Assembly (NCBI GenBank): GCA_030532135.1
Contig: JAUNLT010000001.1
Coordinates: forward strand, 1 to 64,000
Reading direction: 5' to 3'
Origin: Lagierella massiliensis
Lineage (GTDB): Bacteria > Bacillota > Clostridia > Tissierellales > Peptoniphilaceae
Length of the DNA: 64,000 nucleotides
A program made the position numbers and the translations under genes. Under the pieces are notes generated by a model. The model ran no database searches and had not been told where the DNA came from. It saw nothing but the letters and a program-made list of their open reading frames with translations. Below, in pieces: positions 7,675-16,797 of the stretch; within the stretch, counting starts at the first letter, position 1; every line of letters starts with the position of its first letter.

Positions 7675-8424
7675 ATGGAATATAAATTTATTGAAATTAA
7701 AAATAATGAAGATTTAAAAATTCGTGGAGTTTTAAATTACAATGAAAAGCTTGATAATAACAAAACTATTTTGATACTACATGGATTTACAGGTAATAAA
7801 CTTGGAAATTCTTTTTTCTATGTTCGAATGAGTAAGGAGTTTGTAAAAAAAGGTTATAAAGTTTTTAGGTTTGACTTTACAGGATCGGGAGAATCGGATG
7901 GAGACTTTAGTCAAATGACACTTTCATCTGAAATTTCAGATTTAGACTGTATCTGGAACTATATTAATAATTTAGACATTGTAAGAAACAATGAGATTTA
8001 CATAATTGGACATAGTATGGGAGGGCTTATTGCAACCTTAACTGCACACAATTACAATCCAGATAAGATTGTGCTTCTTGCTCCTGCTAATAATATGAAA
8101 GACCTACTAAACGACTGGATAAGTCAAGAAAAGGGAGAAAGTAAAAGTCATACTTTTAAACACCAGGGGTTTTTATTAAAGAGAAGTTTTATAAACGACT
8201 TTAATAAGTGTTACCCATTACACGAGGCAAAAAAATATAAAAATCCAGTTTTAATAATGATTGGAGACAAGGACCCTATAATTACTTTAGATATTTGCGA
8301 AAAAACAAAAGAAGCTTTTGGTACAAATTGTCAACTTAAGGTGATAGAAGGGGCAGATCACAGTTTTGTAGATTTTGATATTAGAACTTCAATGATAGAG
8401 GATATACTTAAATTTTTTGGATAG
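7675..8424 (+). CDS. Alpha/beta hydrolase (serine esterase/lipase-like)
   Basis: A 249-residue cytosolic protein after AGAGGGGG. It has the oxyanion-hole motif LHGFTG, the nucleophile elbow GHSMGG near residue 110-115, an acid in GDKDPI and the catalytic His in ADHSFVD. These complete a Ser-Asp-His triad of the alpha/beta hydrolase fold. The size and motifs match bacterial cinnamoyl-ester hydrolase-like and BD-FAE-type esterases. The substrate cannot be told from sequence. It is transcribed alone. Confidence 0.9.
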   Translation: MEYKFIEIKNNEDLKIRGVLNYNEKLDNNKTILILHGFTGNKLGNSFFYVRMSKEFVKKGYKVFRFDFTGSGESDGDFSQMTLSSEISDLDCIWNYINNLDIVRNNEIYIIGHSMGGLIATLTAHNYNPDKIVLLAPANNMKDLLNDWISQEKGESKSHTFKHQGFLLKRSFINDFNKCYPLHEAKKYKNPVLIMIGDKDPIITLDICEKTKEAFGTNCQLKVIEGADHSFVDFDIRTSMIEDILKFFG

Positions 8425-8656
8425 TTTTAATTTAGATAACTTTAATAGGATAGAAACGAAATATTAATAAGATAAAAATATGAAAATTGAAATTAGAGTA
8501 CATCATCTTTAGATAGTTTTCTTCATTTATGTTAAGAAAATTATACAAAGATAATTTTATTTAAAGCTTTATAAAGAAAAATTTCATTTACAAACTCTTT
8601 TAAATTGTAACTAGATTAAAAGCAATTCTAGGCTTAAAATATAAATTACACAAATG
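8425..8656. other. Intergenic stretch between hydrolase and fbp
   Basis: AT-rich, with stop codons in all frames. I see no gene or clear promoter. Confidence 0.6.
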
Positions 8657-8682
8657 AACCCGACCAATATAGGTCGGGTTTT
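8657..8682. terminator. Bidirectional terminator between convergent genes
   Basis: AACCCGACC/GGTCGGGTT perfect 9-bp stem with a 6-base loop. The plus strand has a TTTTC tail; the minus-strand tail is poorer in T. Confidence 0.75.
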
Positions 8683-8689
8683 CTATGAT

Positions 8690-10645
8690 TTATTTTTCTT
8701 TAATGGTACCTTGTTTATAGGCATCTAGTAAATTTCCTAAGTCTTTTATCTTTTCTTCTATAAGTGGTCCTTGGTCGGTGTCTTTGACAAGTATCCTTTG
8801 AGGAAATCTCTCTGTAATATACAATTTTGGAGTATAAGCTCCGTGTACCGACTGCATAACCTCATAATTACTATGTTCTGCAAGAGCAAGGTAGTGAGAA
8901 TTATACATTAAAGTATAACCTGCGATACCTGTTGTAGGTTGATAAGCTTTTGAAATTCCTCCGTCAATGACATACATTTTTCCGTTTGCAGAAATAGGTT
9001 TTTGACCGTCCTTGTACTTAACTGGAATATGACCGTTTATAATGTGACCACAGCTTGGGTCTAAACTAAACTCTTTCAATATTCTATCAACGTGTTCTTC
9101 CTGTTTGCTAAGTTTAAAATAAGGATCGGAAACTTCTTTACTTATTGGAAGTTTTCTTCCTATAAAGAAGTTTTCAAAGGTGGACATTTTGTGTTTTCCA
9201 AATAATGGACTTATGGGACCACACCACATATACCAATAGAGGTCTAAGACCTTCTCTCTATCCTTTGAGTAATAGGAACGAGGAATATATGAAGCCTCCC
9301 TAGCTTTCTTATCGAAAAAGTCCATAAGACTTCTTCCACCGTAGTACTTGCCATCGTATTTTAAAACTCTAAATGAACCGTCTTCGTTCATAGGAACACA
9401 TCCGTGATAAAGAAGGTTTCTATTGGTAACTTTATAAACTGAACCTTTATCCAGTAAAAACTTTAAGTGTTCTTGCATTTTAGAGCTATGTCTAAAAGAA
9501 GTGTTAAGAGCTTCAATAACTTCTTTTTCTTCTTCAGTTAATTCGAAAGGGTTTTTTGGATCTACAGTTGGGAAACTCTTATCTAGCAGTTCGTAATCTT
9601 TTCCGTCTTCTGCTCTATAAGTTCCCTTCTCAAAATCTACAAAACTGAAACTCTTTCTACCCTCCATTCCAAATTCAGGATTTCTATCTATGACTTGTCC
9701 TTCTAGCTTAAACTGAATTATGGAAATAGCCTTGTGCATCTTTGCAGTTGCAAGATTATTCACTGAATAATACTTATTTTCATCTACCACCTTAGGCATA
9801 AATACATCACAGGATTCTTCCCCATAAGTATCCATAGCAAATGAGTAAAGAGGTCTTAGGTTTATACCATAACCGTCTTCAAGAGAATCGAAATTATTAT
9901 ATCCAAGGGCAATTCTAACAACACAGGCTACTAGAGCTCTACACCCAAGAGCCGCACCCATCCAAATTATATCGTGATTTCCCCATTGTATATCCACATT
10001 CTGATGTTGCATTAACACATCCATTATAATATCGGGTCTTGGACCTCTATCGTAAATATCACCAACAATGTGAAGTGTGTCCACAGAAATATCTTGTATA
10101 ATGTGACATAAGGTAATTATAATTTCTTTTGATGCGTTTATATCTATTATGGTATCTACAATAGTATCGAAATACTCTTGTTTGTTTAATTCCACATAGT
10201 CTATATTAATCATCTCATCTATTAATTCTTTGTAAACACGAGGCATTTTATATCGAACTTTAGTTCTAGAATATTTGGATGTAACCATTTTCATAAGATC
10301 TAAAAGTCTAAAGACGGTAGCTCTTATCCAATCGTTTGTAAACTTACCACCTTTAATCTTTAGAGTTAGAAAATTTTCAGGTTCATAAATTAAATTGGCA
10401 AGTTCGTTCATCTCGTCTTCAGACATTTGATATTTAAATCTTTGAGAAATTTTTTGCCTAGTATTACCTGATGCAGATTTTAATATTCTTGTAAATGATG
10501 TGTATTCACCATGTAAGTCAGAAAAAAAATATTCTGTTTCCTTGGGTAGAACAGAAAGAGCTTTTAGCTTTACAATTTCACTAATTGTATCCTCCACTGT
10601 GGGATATTCTTTAGAAAGCTGATTTAAGTATTTATCGTAATCCAT
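8690..10645 (-). CDS. fbp: Fructose-1,6-bisphosphatase class III
   Basis: The start at 10645 (MDYDKYLNQLSKEYP) has an ideal AAGGAGGG upstream on the minus strand, giving 651 residues, normal for the large Firmicutes class III enzyme. Metallophosphatase motifs are present: DLHGEY, GDIYDRGPRPD and the WGNHD block that would ligate two metal ions. A C-terminal INGHIPVK segment and YVIDGGISKAYQ are also typical. It removes the 1-phosphate of fructose-1,6-bisphosphate in gluconeogenesis. No partner gene adjoins it. Confidence 0.95.
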   Translation of the reverse strand: MDYDKYLNQLSKEYPTVEDTISEIVKLKALSVLPKETEYFFSDLHGEYTSFTRILKSASGNTRQKISQRFKYQMSEDEMNELANLIYEPENFLTLKIKGGKFTNDWIRATVFRLLDLMKMVTSKYSRTKVRYKMPRVYKELIDEMINIDYVELNKQEYFDTIVDTIIDINASKEIIITLCHIIQDISVDTLHIVGDIYDRGPRPDIIMDVLMQHQNVDIQWGNHDIIWMGAALGCRALVACVVRIALGYNNFDSLEDGYGINLRPLYSFAMDTYGEESCDVFMPKVVDENKYYSVNNLATAKMHKAISIIQFKLEGQVIDRNPEFGMEGRKSFSFVDFEKGTYRAEDGKDYELLDKSFPTVDPKNPFELTEEEKEVIEALNTSFRHSSKMQEHLKFLLDKGSVYKVTNRNLLYHGCVPMNEDGSFRVLKYDGKYYGGRSLMDFFDKKAREASYIPRSYYSKDREKVLDLYWYMWCGPISPLFGKHKMSTFENFFIGRKLPISKEVSDPYFKLSKQEEHVDRILKEFSLDPSCGHIINGHIPVKYKDGQKPISANGKMYVIDGGISKAYQPTTGIAGYTLMYNSHYLALAEHSNYEVMQSVHGAYTPKLYITERFPQRILVKDTDQGPLIEEKIKDLGNLLDAYKQGTIKEK

Positions 10646-10783
10646 TATAACCCTCCTTACTATATGATATAGAATAATGTGAATAAAATAAAGAGGTATT
10701 GATAAGAAATATAAAAAATACAAATCAGCAACTCACACTAATATAAATAATATATATTACAAATAAAATAATAAAAAATAAAA

Positions 10784-10826
10784 AATAGATTATTAGGCTC
10801 TTTTAATAGAGCCTAATAATCTATTC
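10784..10826 (-). terminator. Terminator of the aldo/keto reductase gene
   Basis: Perfect 17-bp arms at 10784-10800 and 10809-10825 with an 8-base loop. On the minus strand it is followed by a long T-rich tail. The gene's stop codon lies inside the stem. Confidence 0.9.
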
Positions 10827-11831
10827 TAATACTTTTGACACATTTTCAAGCATCTTTATAATTGGTAGGTCATAGGGACATCTTTTTTCACAGATACCAC
10901 ATTTAATACAGTCGGAAGCTTTCTTTTCAAAACTATTGTAACGGGATAGTGCCCAGTCTTTTAAATCGTACCTGCTATAATAGCCTTCCATTAAAAAGTT
11001 TGAAGGAATATCTATTCCTACCGAACAAGGTGCACAATATCCGCAACGCCTACAGAAGTATTTACCAAGTCCACTTGTAAAATCGTCAAGTTTTAAGACT
11101 TCATCTTCTGTTAATGGAGTAAGGTTTTTACCTACAGCACAATTTTCTATAACTTGTTCAATTTTATCCATTCCAGGAATTGCACAAGTTACATTTGGAT
11201 TATTAAGTACAAACTTCAAACACTCCTTACCCATAGGTATGGCACCACCTGCAAGAGGTTTCATTATTAGTACGCCAATATTTTTTTCTTTTGCCCTTTC
11301 AAAGATTTTCTCCCCTTGAGTTTCTACAAAATTATAAGGAAATTGTATTGATGAAAATTCATTTGTTTCTAAAAGCTCACTTAACATATCAGCATTGTGA
11401 CTTGTAACCCCTATTTCTTTTACAATTCCCTTCTCCTTCATCTCTTTAATGGCTTTTAAAGCGCCATTTTCTCCAAATAGTGTTTCCATGTCTTTTTTCT
11501 TGCTAACATTGTGGAATTGAAATAAGTCTATGTAATCCACTTGTAAATTGTTCATGCTGGTGGCAAGTTCACCTAATACGCCCTCGTATGTTCTATTCAT
11601 GGATTTTGTAGCAATAAAAAACTTGTCCCTACCTACAATTTTTAAAGCTTCACCAATTCTCTTTTCGCTGTCATTGTATCCCCTTGCCGTGTCGATGAAA
11701 TTTACACCTTGATTAACACATTCTTCTAAAAGTTCTATTGCCTTTTCTGTGGATACATTTTGAATGGGTATTCCACCAAAACCCACAATGGATACTTCAA
11801 AACCAGTTCTTCCTAAAACTCTTTTTTCCAT
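10821..11831 (-). CDS. Aldo/keto reductase with C-terminal 4Fe-4S ferredoxin domain
   Basis: The ATG at 11831 follows AAAGGATG at good spacing and gives 336 residues. The first ~260 residues are the AKR barrel: LGRTGFEVS, FIDTARGYNDSE with the catalytic Asp and Tyr, IATKS with the Lys, and FQFHN. The C-terminus has two Cys clusters, CRRCGYCAPC and CIKCGICEKRCP, that would hold iron-sulfur clusters. Fusions of this type are common in anaerobes and probably couple ferredoxin to substrate oxidoreduction. The substrate is unknown. Confidence 0.92.
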   Translation of the reverse strand: MEKRVLGRTGFEVSIVGFGGIPIQNVSTEKAIELLEECVNQGVNFIDTARGYNDSEKRIGEALKIVGRDKFFIATKSMNRTYEGVLGELATSMNNLQVDYIDLFQFHNVSKKKDMETLFGENGALKAIKEMKEKGIVKEIGVTSHNADMLSELLETNEFSSIQFPYNFVETQGEKIFERAKEKNIGVLIMKPLAGGAIPMGKECLKFVLNNPNVTCAIPGMDKIEQVIENCAVGKNLTPLTEDEVLKLDDFTSGLGKYFCRRCGYCAPCSVGIDIPSNFLMEGYYSRYDLKDWALSRYNSFEKKASDCIKCGICEKRCPYDLPIIKMLENVSKVLE

Positions 11832-11956
11832 AGTACATCCTTTCACAGAGATTTTAATTTTATTTTAAATTTATATCACTATAAATATATCACAAACAAG
11901 CAAAATACTTCTATTTTAAAGGGGAGAAAAACATTTGTAAAATTTTTAAATTTAAT

Positions 11957-12018
11957 TTGTGTAAATCCTACATATTGAGTATACTTTAAATATGGCATTA
12001 GAAATATACAATATGTAG
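11957..12018 (+). promoter_or_regulatory. nrdAB promoter with an inverted repeat in the spacer, NrdR-box-like
   Basis: The -35 TTGTGT (11957-11962) and -10 TATACT (11980-11985) are 17 bp apart. One arm of an inverted repeat, CTACATATTG (11968-11977), fills the spacer; the other, CAATATGTAG (12009-12018), lies just before the ribosome-binding site. AT-rich paired sites at a ribonucleotide reductase promoter suggest NrdR, which is inference; a looped 5' hairpin is the alternative. Confidence 0.6.
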
Positions 12019-12032
12019 TAGGAGGCAACACG

Positions 12033-14549
12033 TTGAAAATAAAGAAAAGAAGTGGAGATTTAGTAGACTTTGACAAACAAAAAATAGTCATTGCAATGAA
12101 AAAAGCCTTTATCTCCGTATCAAAGCCTGTGGACGATGAAAAACTTCAAACTATGGCAAATCAAGTTTGTGAAAAAATAAAGTCGGACTTTTCAAAAAAT
12201 CACATTGTAACAGTTGAAGAGATACAGGATTTAGTAGAAATTGTATTAATAGAAAATAAATATATAGAAGTAGTTAAGTCCTATATTTTATATAGAGCGG
12301 GTCATCATAGAATGAGAAAGACTCTAGAAGACTTTTCTGAATTTTTTGAAGATGAAGTGCTTGAGATAATGAAAGGAATTCAAGAGGATTTTAAAGAAGA
12401 TGTATATGATTTACAATTTTTATTTAAAAAATTCTCATCATTTCTTTCAAAAAACATGGATGACGAAAAGTATTTGGAGGTTTTAGTAAAAGCGTCCTCT
12501 GAATTAACTTCAAAGGAAGCCCCAAGGTGGGAGTATATCTCGGCAAGATTTTTAGCATATAGTATTGAAAAGAGTATAAAAAAACAAGAAAAAAAATTAG
12601 AAATCACTTCTTTCTATGAAAAAATAAAGTACCTTACAGAAAAAGGACTCTATGGAAAATACATCTTGGAAAATTACTCTGAAGAAGAAGTAAACGAACT
12701 TTCAAACTATATGGATTCTAGTAGAAATCACAGATTTAATTTTTCAGGACTCGACCTATTAAAGTCTAGATATCTAATCAAGACGGGAGATGGAGTAATA
12801 CTTGAAAAAATTCAAGAGATGTTTATGGGAATTTCCATGCACCTTGCAATGAAAGAAGAAAATAAACTACATTATGCTAAAAAGTTTTACGATATACTTT
12901 CAAAACTTCAAGTTACAATGGCAACACCTACCATGTCAAATGCTAGAAAGCCCTATCACCAACTTTCAAGTTGCTTTATAGATACTGTTGATGATTCTCT
13001 AGACGGAATTTATCGCTCTATTACAAATTTTTCTCAAGTCTCTAAGCACGGTGGAGGAATGGGACTTTACTTTGGGAAAGTTAGGGCCATAGGATCGGAT
13101 ATTAGAGGATTTAAAGGGGTAGCAGGAGGAGTTATAAGGTGGATAAAACTTGCTAATGACACAGCGGTTGCAGTTGACCAGTTAGGGGTAAGACAAGGGG
13201 CTTGTGCGGTGTACCTTGATATTTGGCACAGGGATGTACCTGAATTTTTACAGCTTAAGACCAATAACGGTGATGACCGAATGAAAGCCCACGATATTTT
13301 CCCTGCGGTATCCTATCCAAATTACTTTTGGGAACTTGCAAGGGATGATATAAATGCAAATTGGTATATGTTCTGTCCACATGAAGTAAAGACTATTAAA
13401 GGATTTAGCCTTGAGGATTACCACGGAGAAGAGTGGGTGAGAAAATATCACGAATGTATAAAAGATCCTCGACTAGAAAAACGAGTTATGTCCGTAAAAG
13501 ATTTAGTAAGACTTATTCTAAAATCTGTAATTGAAACAGGAACTCCTTTTGTATTCAATAGAGATGCGGTAAATAAATACAATCCTAATGGACACAAGGG
13601 AATGATATACTCATCAAATTTATGTACGGAAATTTGTCAAAACACATCGGCAATAGAATCTGTTTCTACAGAAGTTGTAGAAGTTGACGGAGAGGAAATT
13701 GTGGTTGAAAAGACAAAACCCGGTGATTTTGTAGTTTGTAATTTAGCATCCCTTGTACTGGGGAACATAGACCTTAAAAACGAATTGGAAGATGTTGTGT
13801 CAACAGTAGTTAGAGCTTTAGACAATGTAATAGATTTAAACTACTATCCTGTAGAATATGCTAAAATAACTAATAAGAAGTATCGTTCACTTGGACTTGG
13901 AACTTCAGGTTATCATCATGCAATGGTAAAAGAGGGAATTATGTTTTCAAGTGAAGAGCATATAAAATGGGCGGATAAATTATATGAAGACATTAATTAC
14001 TATGCTGTAAAGGCTTCTGCAAAAATAGCTGCTGAAAAAGGAGCATACTCTTATTTCGAAGGTTCAGACTGGCAAACAGGACAGTATTTTGAAAAGAGAG
14101 ATTATAGTTCACCTAGGTGGACAAAATTAAGAGAGGAAATATCTAAAACGGGAATGAGAAATGGATATCTTATGGCGGTTGCTCCCACAGGATCCACTTC
14201 AATTATAGCAGGGACAACAGCTGCGGTAGACCCGGTAATGATGAGATATTTTCTTGAGGAGAAAAAAGGACAAATCCTGCCTCGTGTTGCTCCCGACTTA
14301 AATCCACAAAACTTTTGGACATATGAAAATGCTCACGAAGTTGATGGAGATTGGATCATAAGATCGGCAGGTGCAAGACAAAGACATATTGATCAGGCTC
14401 AATCGGTGAATATTTATATCACTTCAGAGTACAAGATGTCAACACTATTGGGGCTTTATATAAAAGCCTGTGAAGAGGAAGTTAAAACCATCTACTATGT
14501 AAGAAACAAGGCTTTAGAAGTAAAAGAATGTGATTCGTGTTCAGCATAA
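12033..14549 (+). CDS. nrdA: Ribonucleoside-diphosphate reductase, large subunit
   Basis: It starts at TTG (12033) after GGAGG and encodes 838 residues. Residues 1-90 are an ATP-cone (KIKKRSGDLVDFDKQKI). The catalytic barrel has the redox Cys in LSSCFIDT, the thiyl-radical Cys in NLCTEICQN and the substrate-loop APTGSTS. The tail ECDSCSA carries the shuttle Cys pair. It makes deoxyribonucleotides with NrdB using a Tyr radical transferred from the small subunit. Its stop lies 10 bases before nrdB. The presence of an oxygen-dependent class I enzyme suggests at least microaerobic dNTP synthesis. Confidence 0.96.
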   Translation: MKIKKRSGDLVDFDKQKIVIAMKKAFISVSKPVDDEKLQTMANQVCEKIKSDFSKNHIVTVEEIQDLVEIVLIENKYIEVVKSYILYRAGHHRMRKTLEDFSEFFEDEVLEIMKGIQEDFKEDVYDLQFLFKKFSSFLSKNMDDEKYLEVLVKASSELTSKEAPRWEYISARFLAYSIEKSIKKQEKKLEITSFYEKIKYLTEKGLYGKYILENYSEEEVNELSNYMDSSRNHRFNFSGLDLLKSRYLIKTGDGVILEKIQEMFMGISMHLAMKEENKLHYAKKFYDILSKLQVTMATPTMSNARKPYHQLSSCFIDTVDDSLDGIYRSITNFSQVSKHGGGMGLYFGKVRAIGSDIRGFKGVAGGVIRWIKLANDTAVAVDQLGVRQGACAVYLDIWHRDVPEFLQLKTNNGDDRMKAHDIFPAVSYPNYFWELARDDINANWYMFCPHEVKTIKGFSLEDYHGEEWVRKYHECIKDPRLEKRVMSVKDLVRLILKSVIETGTPFVFNRDAVNKYNPNGHKGMIYSSNLCTEICQNTSAIESVSTEVVEVDGEEIVVEKTKPGDFVVCNLASLVLGNIDLKNELEDVVSTVVRALDNVIDLNYYPVEYAKITNKKYRSLGLGTSGYHHAMVKEGIMFSSEEHIKWADKLYEDINYYAVKASAKIAAEKGAYSYFEGSDWQTGQYFEKRDYSSPRWTKLREEISKTGMRNGYLMAVAPTGSTSIIAGTTAAVDPVMMRYFLEEKKGQILPRVAPDLNPQNFWTYENAHEVDGDWIIRSAGARQRHIDQAQSVNIYITSEYKMSTLLGLYIKACEEEVKTIYYVRNKALEVKECDSCSA

Positions 14550-14559
14550 GGAGGAGTTT

Positions 14560-15603
14560 ATGTGTAAATTAAGTAGAAAAGCATTATTTAATGAAAATGG
14601 CGATACGGAACTTTCAAAGAGAAGAATGATTAACGGAAACACCACAAACTTAAACGACTTTAATAATATAAAGTACAATTGGGTTAGTGATTGGTACAGA
14701 CTTGCCATGAACAATTTTTGGATTCCTGAAGAGATAAATCTAAATCAAGATGTTAAAGATTATAGAATTTTAACTAAAGATGAAAAAAGAGCATATGATA
14801 AGATACTGTCTTTTTTGGTGTTTTTAGACTCATTACAAACTGCAAATTTACCAAATGTTTCAGAATTTATTACTGCAAATGAGGTAAATTTATGTTTAAA
14901 CATTCAGACCTATCAAGAAGCAATACACTCTCAATCATATTCCTATATACTAGATACTGTGTGTTCTCCAGAAGAAAGAGACGAAATCCTATACCAATGG
15001 AAAGATGACAAAATGCTTCTAGCTAGAAATAAATTTATTGGAGATCAATATAATGACTTCTATGAAAATAGAACATTATTTAATATGGTAAAGACCTGTT
15101 TTGCAAATTATATCTTAGAGGGTATTTACTTCTACTCAGGTTTCATGTTCTTCTATTCCCTAGGAAGAATTGGAAAGATGCCTGGAACTGTTCAAGAAAT
15201 TAGATATATAAATAGAGATGAAAATAGTCATCTATGGTTATTTAGAAATATAATTCAAGAACTAAAAAAAGAAGAGCCTGAAATATTTACCGAAGAAAAT
15301 AACGAATTTTTCAAAGAGATGATTAAACAAGGTGTAGAAGAGGAAATAGCATGGGCTGAATATGCAATCGGCGATTCAATACAAGGATTGTCTATGGAAA
15401 TGGTAAAAGACTATTTAAAATATCTTGGAAATTTACGTTCAAAATCCATCGGATTTGGAAAAATTTACGAAGGATATGACAAAGAACCTGAGTCCATGAC
15501 ATGGGTTTCAGAATATTCAGATCCAAACTTTGTAAAGACGGACTTTTTTGAAGGAAAAGTTTCGGCTTATTCTAAATCTTCAGTAATTGAAGACGACCTT
15601 TAA
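14560..15603 (+). CDS. nrdB: Ribonucleoside-diphosphate reductase, small subunit
   Basis: The ATG at 14560 after AAGGAGGAG is chosen over an upstream start that lies inside nrdA, giving 347 residues. The diiron-binding four-helix core shows SFLVFLDSLQTANLPN, the ligand pair in YQEAIHSQSY, a helix with NYILEGIYFYSGF and the ligands in RDENSHL. These are class I NrdB signatures. It holds the metal cofactor and radical for NrdA. It is co-transcribed with nrdA and ends at a strong terminator. Confidence 0.95.
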   Translation: MCKLSRKALFNENGDTELSKRRMINGNTTNLNDFNNIKYNWVSDWYRLAMNNFWIPEEINLNQDVKDYRILTKDEKRAYDKILSFLVFLDSLQTANLPNVSEFITANEVNLCLNIQTYQEAIHSQSYSYILDTVCSPEERDEILYQWKDDKMLLARNKFIGDQYNDFYENRTLFNMVKTCFANYILEGIYFYSGFMFFYSLGRIGKMPGTVQEIRYINRDENSHLWLFRNIIQELKKEEPEIFTEENNEFFKEMIKQGVEEEIAWAEYAIGDSIQGLSMEMVKDYLKYLGNLRSKSIGFGKIYEGYDKEPESMTWVSEYSDPNFVKTDFFEGKVSAYSKSSVIEDDL

Positions 15604-15608
15604 AATAT

Positions 15609-15641
15609 AACTGCTGTGGTATTTGCTACAGCAGTTTTTTG
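15609..15641 (+). terminator. Terminator of nrdAB
   Basis: AACTGCTGT/ACAGCAGTT stem followed by a T-run. Confidence 0.92.
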
Positions 15642-15769
15642 TTGCTCAGTAGTTAAAAGCAGGTAGAAAAGCTTTAGATAGAAAAGTTCAAGATTAATAC
15701 TTATTCTAAAAAGTTTATATAAATATTTTTTTGTTATATAATGGAATGAAAAGAATCTTGAGGTGAATT

Positions 15770-16789
15770 ATGAAAAAATTTTTAAAACGAAAAAATGTGG
15801 ATATGTCCACAAAGGCGTATTTTGTAACAGCACTTGGTGCTATGGCATATGGTTTATTTGCTTCATTATTAGTTGGGACCATATTAAACACTATTGGACT
15901 AGAGTTAAATATACCCTTTTTGTCAGAAACCCTTTGGCCAATTGCACAAGAAGCAACAGGACCTGCAATTGCAGTAGCAATAGCCTATTCCTTAAAAGCA
16001 CCAAGTTTGGTACTTTTTGCTTCTACACTGGTAGGAGTAGCTGGTTATAAATTGGGAGGACCGGTAGGAGTTTACATAGCCACTTTAGTTTCTGTTGAAC
16101 TTGGGAAGATGGTATCTGAAGAAACCAAGATAGATATTATAGTAACCCCCATAGTAACAGTACTTTCTGGAATATTTATTGCAAATTTCATTGGCCCATC
16201 AATAAACTACGCCATGGTAAAAATAGGAGAGTTTATAATGTTTGCAACAACTACAAGACCTTTCATCATGGGAATGATAGTTTCTTGTATAGTTGGAATT
16301 GTATTGACTTTGCCGATTTCTTCAGCGGCACTTTGCATGATGCTTTCCCTACAGGGAATTGCAGGAGGAGCTGCAACGGTAGGGTGCTGTTGTCATATGA
16401 TAGGGTTTGCAGTTATTTCTTTTAAAGAAAATGGACTTGATGGTTTCTTTGCTCAGGGAATAGGAACTTCCATGTTGCAAATGCCGAATATTGTTAAGAA
16501 TCCTAAAATACTTTTACCTTCAGTAATTTCTTCTTTAATATTGGGACCGGTTGCAACGGTTTATTTTAAAATGGAAAATACTCCCCTTGGTTCAGGAATG
16601 GGAACTAGTGGATTAGTAGGTCAAATTGGGACTTTTAATGCAATGGCACAAAACTATTCCAAATCATATATTTATACTGGAATATTACTACTTCATATTG
16701 TACTTCCTGCAATTATCAGTTATATTACTTATATTGTTTTAAAAAAGAAAAATCTTATTAAAGATGGAGATTTAAAACTTAGAAAATAG
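15770..16789 (+). CDS. PTS EIIC-like membrane protein (PTS_EIIC_2 type)
   Basis: A 339-residue polytopic membrane protein with about nine hydrophobic segments. It has the Gly-rich GGPVGVYIATLVSVELGK, LTLPISSAALCMMLSLQG and GGAATVGCCCHMIGF blocks that I recognise from the PTS_EIIC_2 family. No EIIA or EIIB gene lies nearby, so either general PTS proteins serve it or it acts without phosphorelay. It is followed after only 8 bases by an unknown soluble protein. The three consecutive Cys and a His in GCCCHM are unusual for a sugar channel. Confidence 0.8.
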   Translation: MKKFLKRKNVDMSTKAYFVTALGAMAYGLFASLLVGTILNTIGLELNIPFLSETLWPIAQEATGPAIAVAIAYSLKAPSLVLFASTLVGVAGYKLGGPVGVYIATLVSVELGKMVSEETKIDIIVTPIVTVLSGIFIANFIGPSINYAMVKIGEFIMFATTTRPFIMGMIVSCIVGIVLTLPISSAALCMMLSLQGIAGGAATVGCCCHMIGFAVISFKENGLDGFFAQGIGTSMLQMPNIVKNPKILLPSVISSLILGPVATVYFKMENTPLGSGMGTSGLVGQIGTFNAMAQNYSKSYIYTGILLLHIVLPAIISYITYIVLKKKNLIKDGDLKLRK

Positions 16790-16797
16790 GTGATTTT

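Noticed and set aside
15763-16050. 95-residue plus-strand ORF overlapping the EIIC-like gene
   Set aside because: Out-of-frame shadow. The EIIC-like frame shares the ribosome-binding region, is far longer and has conserved membrane motifs.
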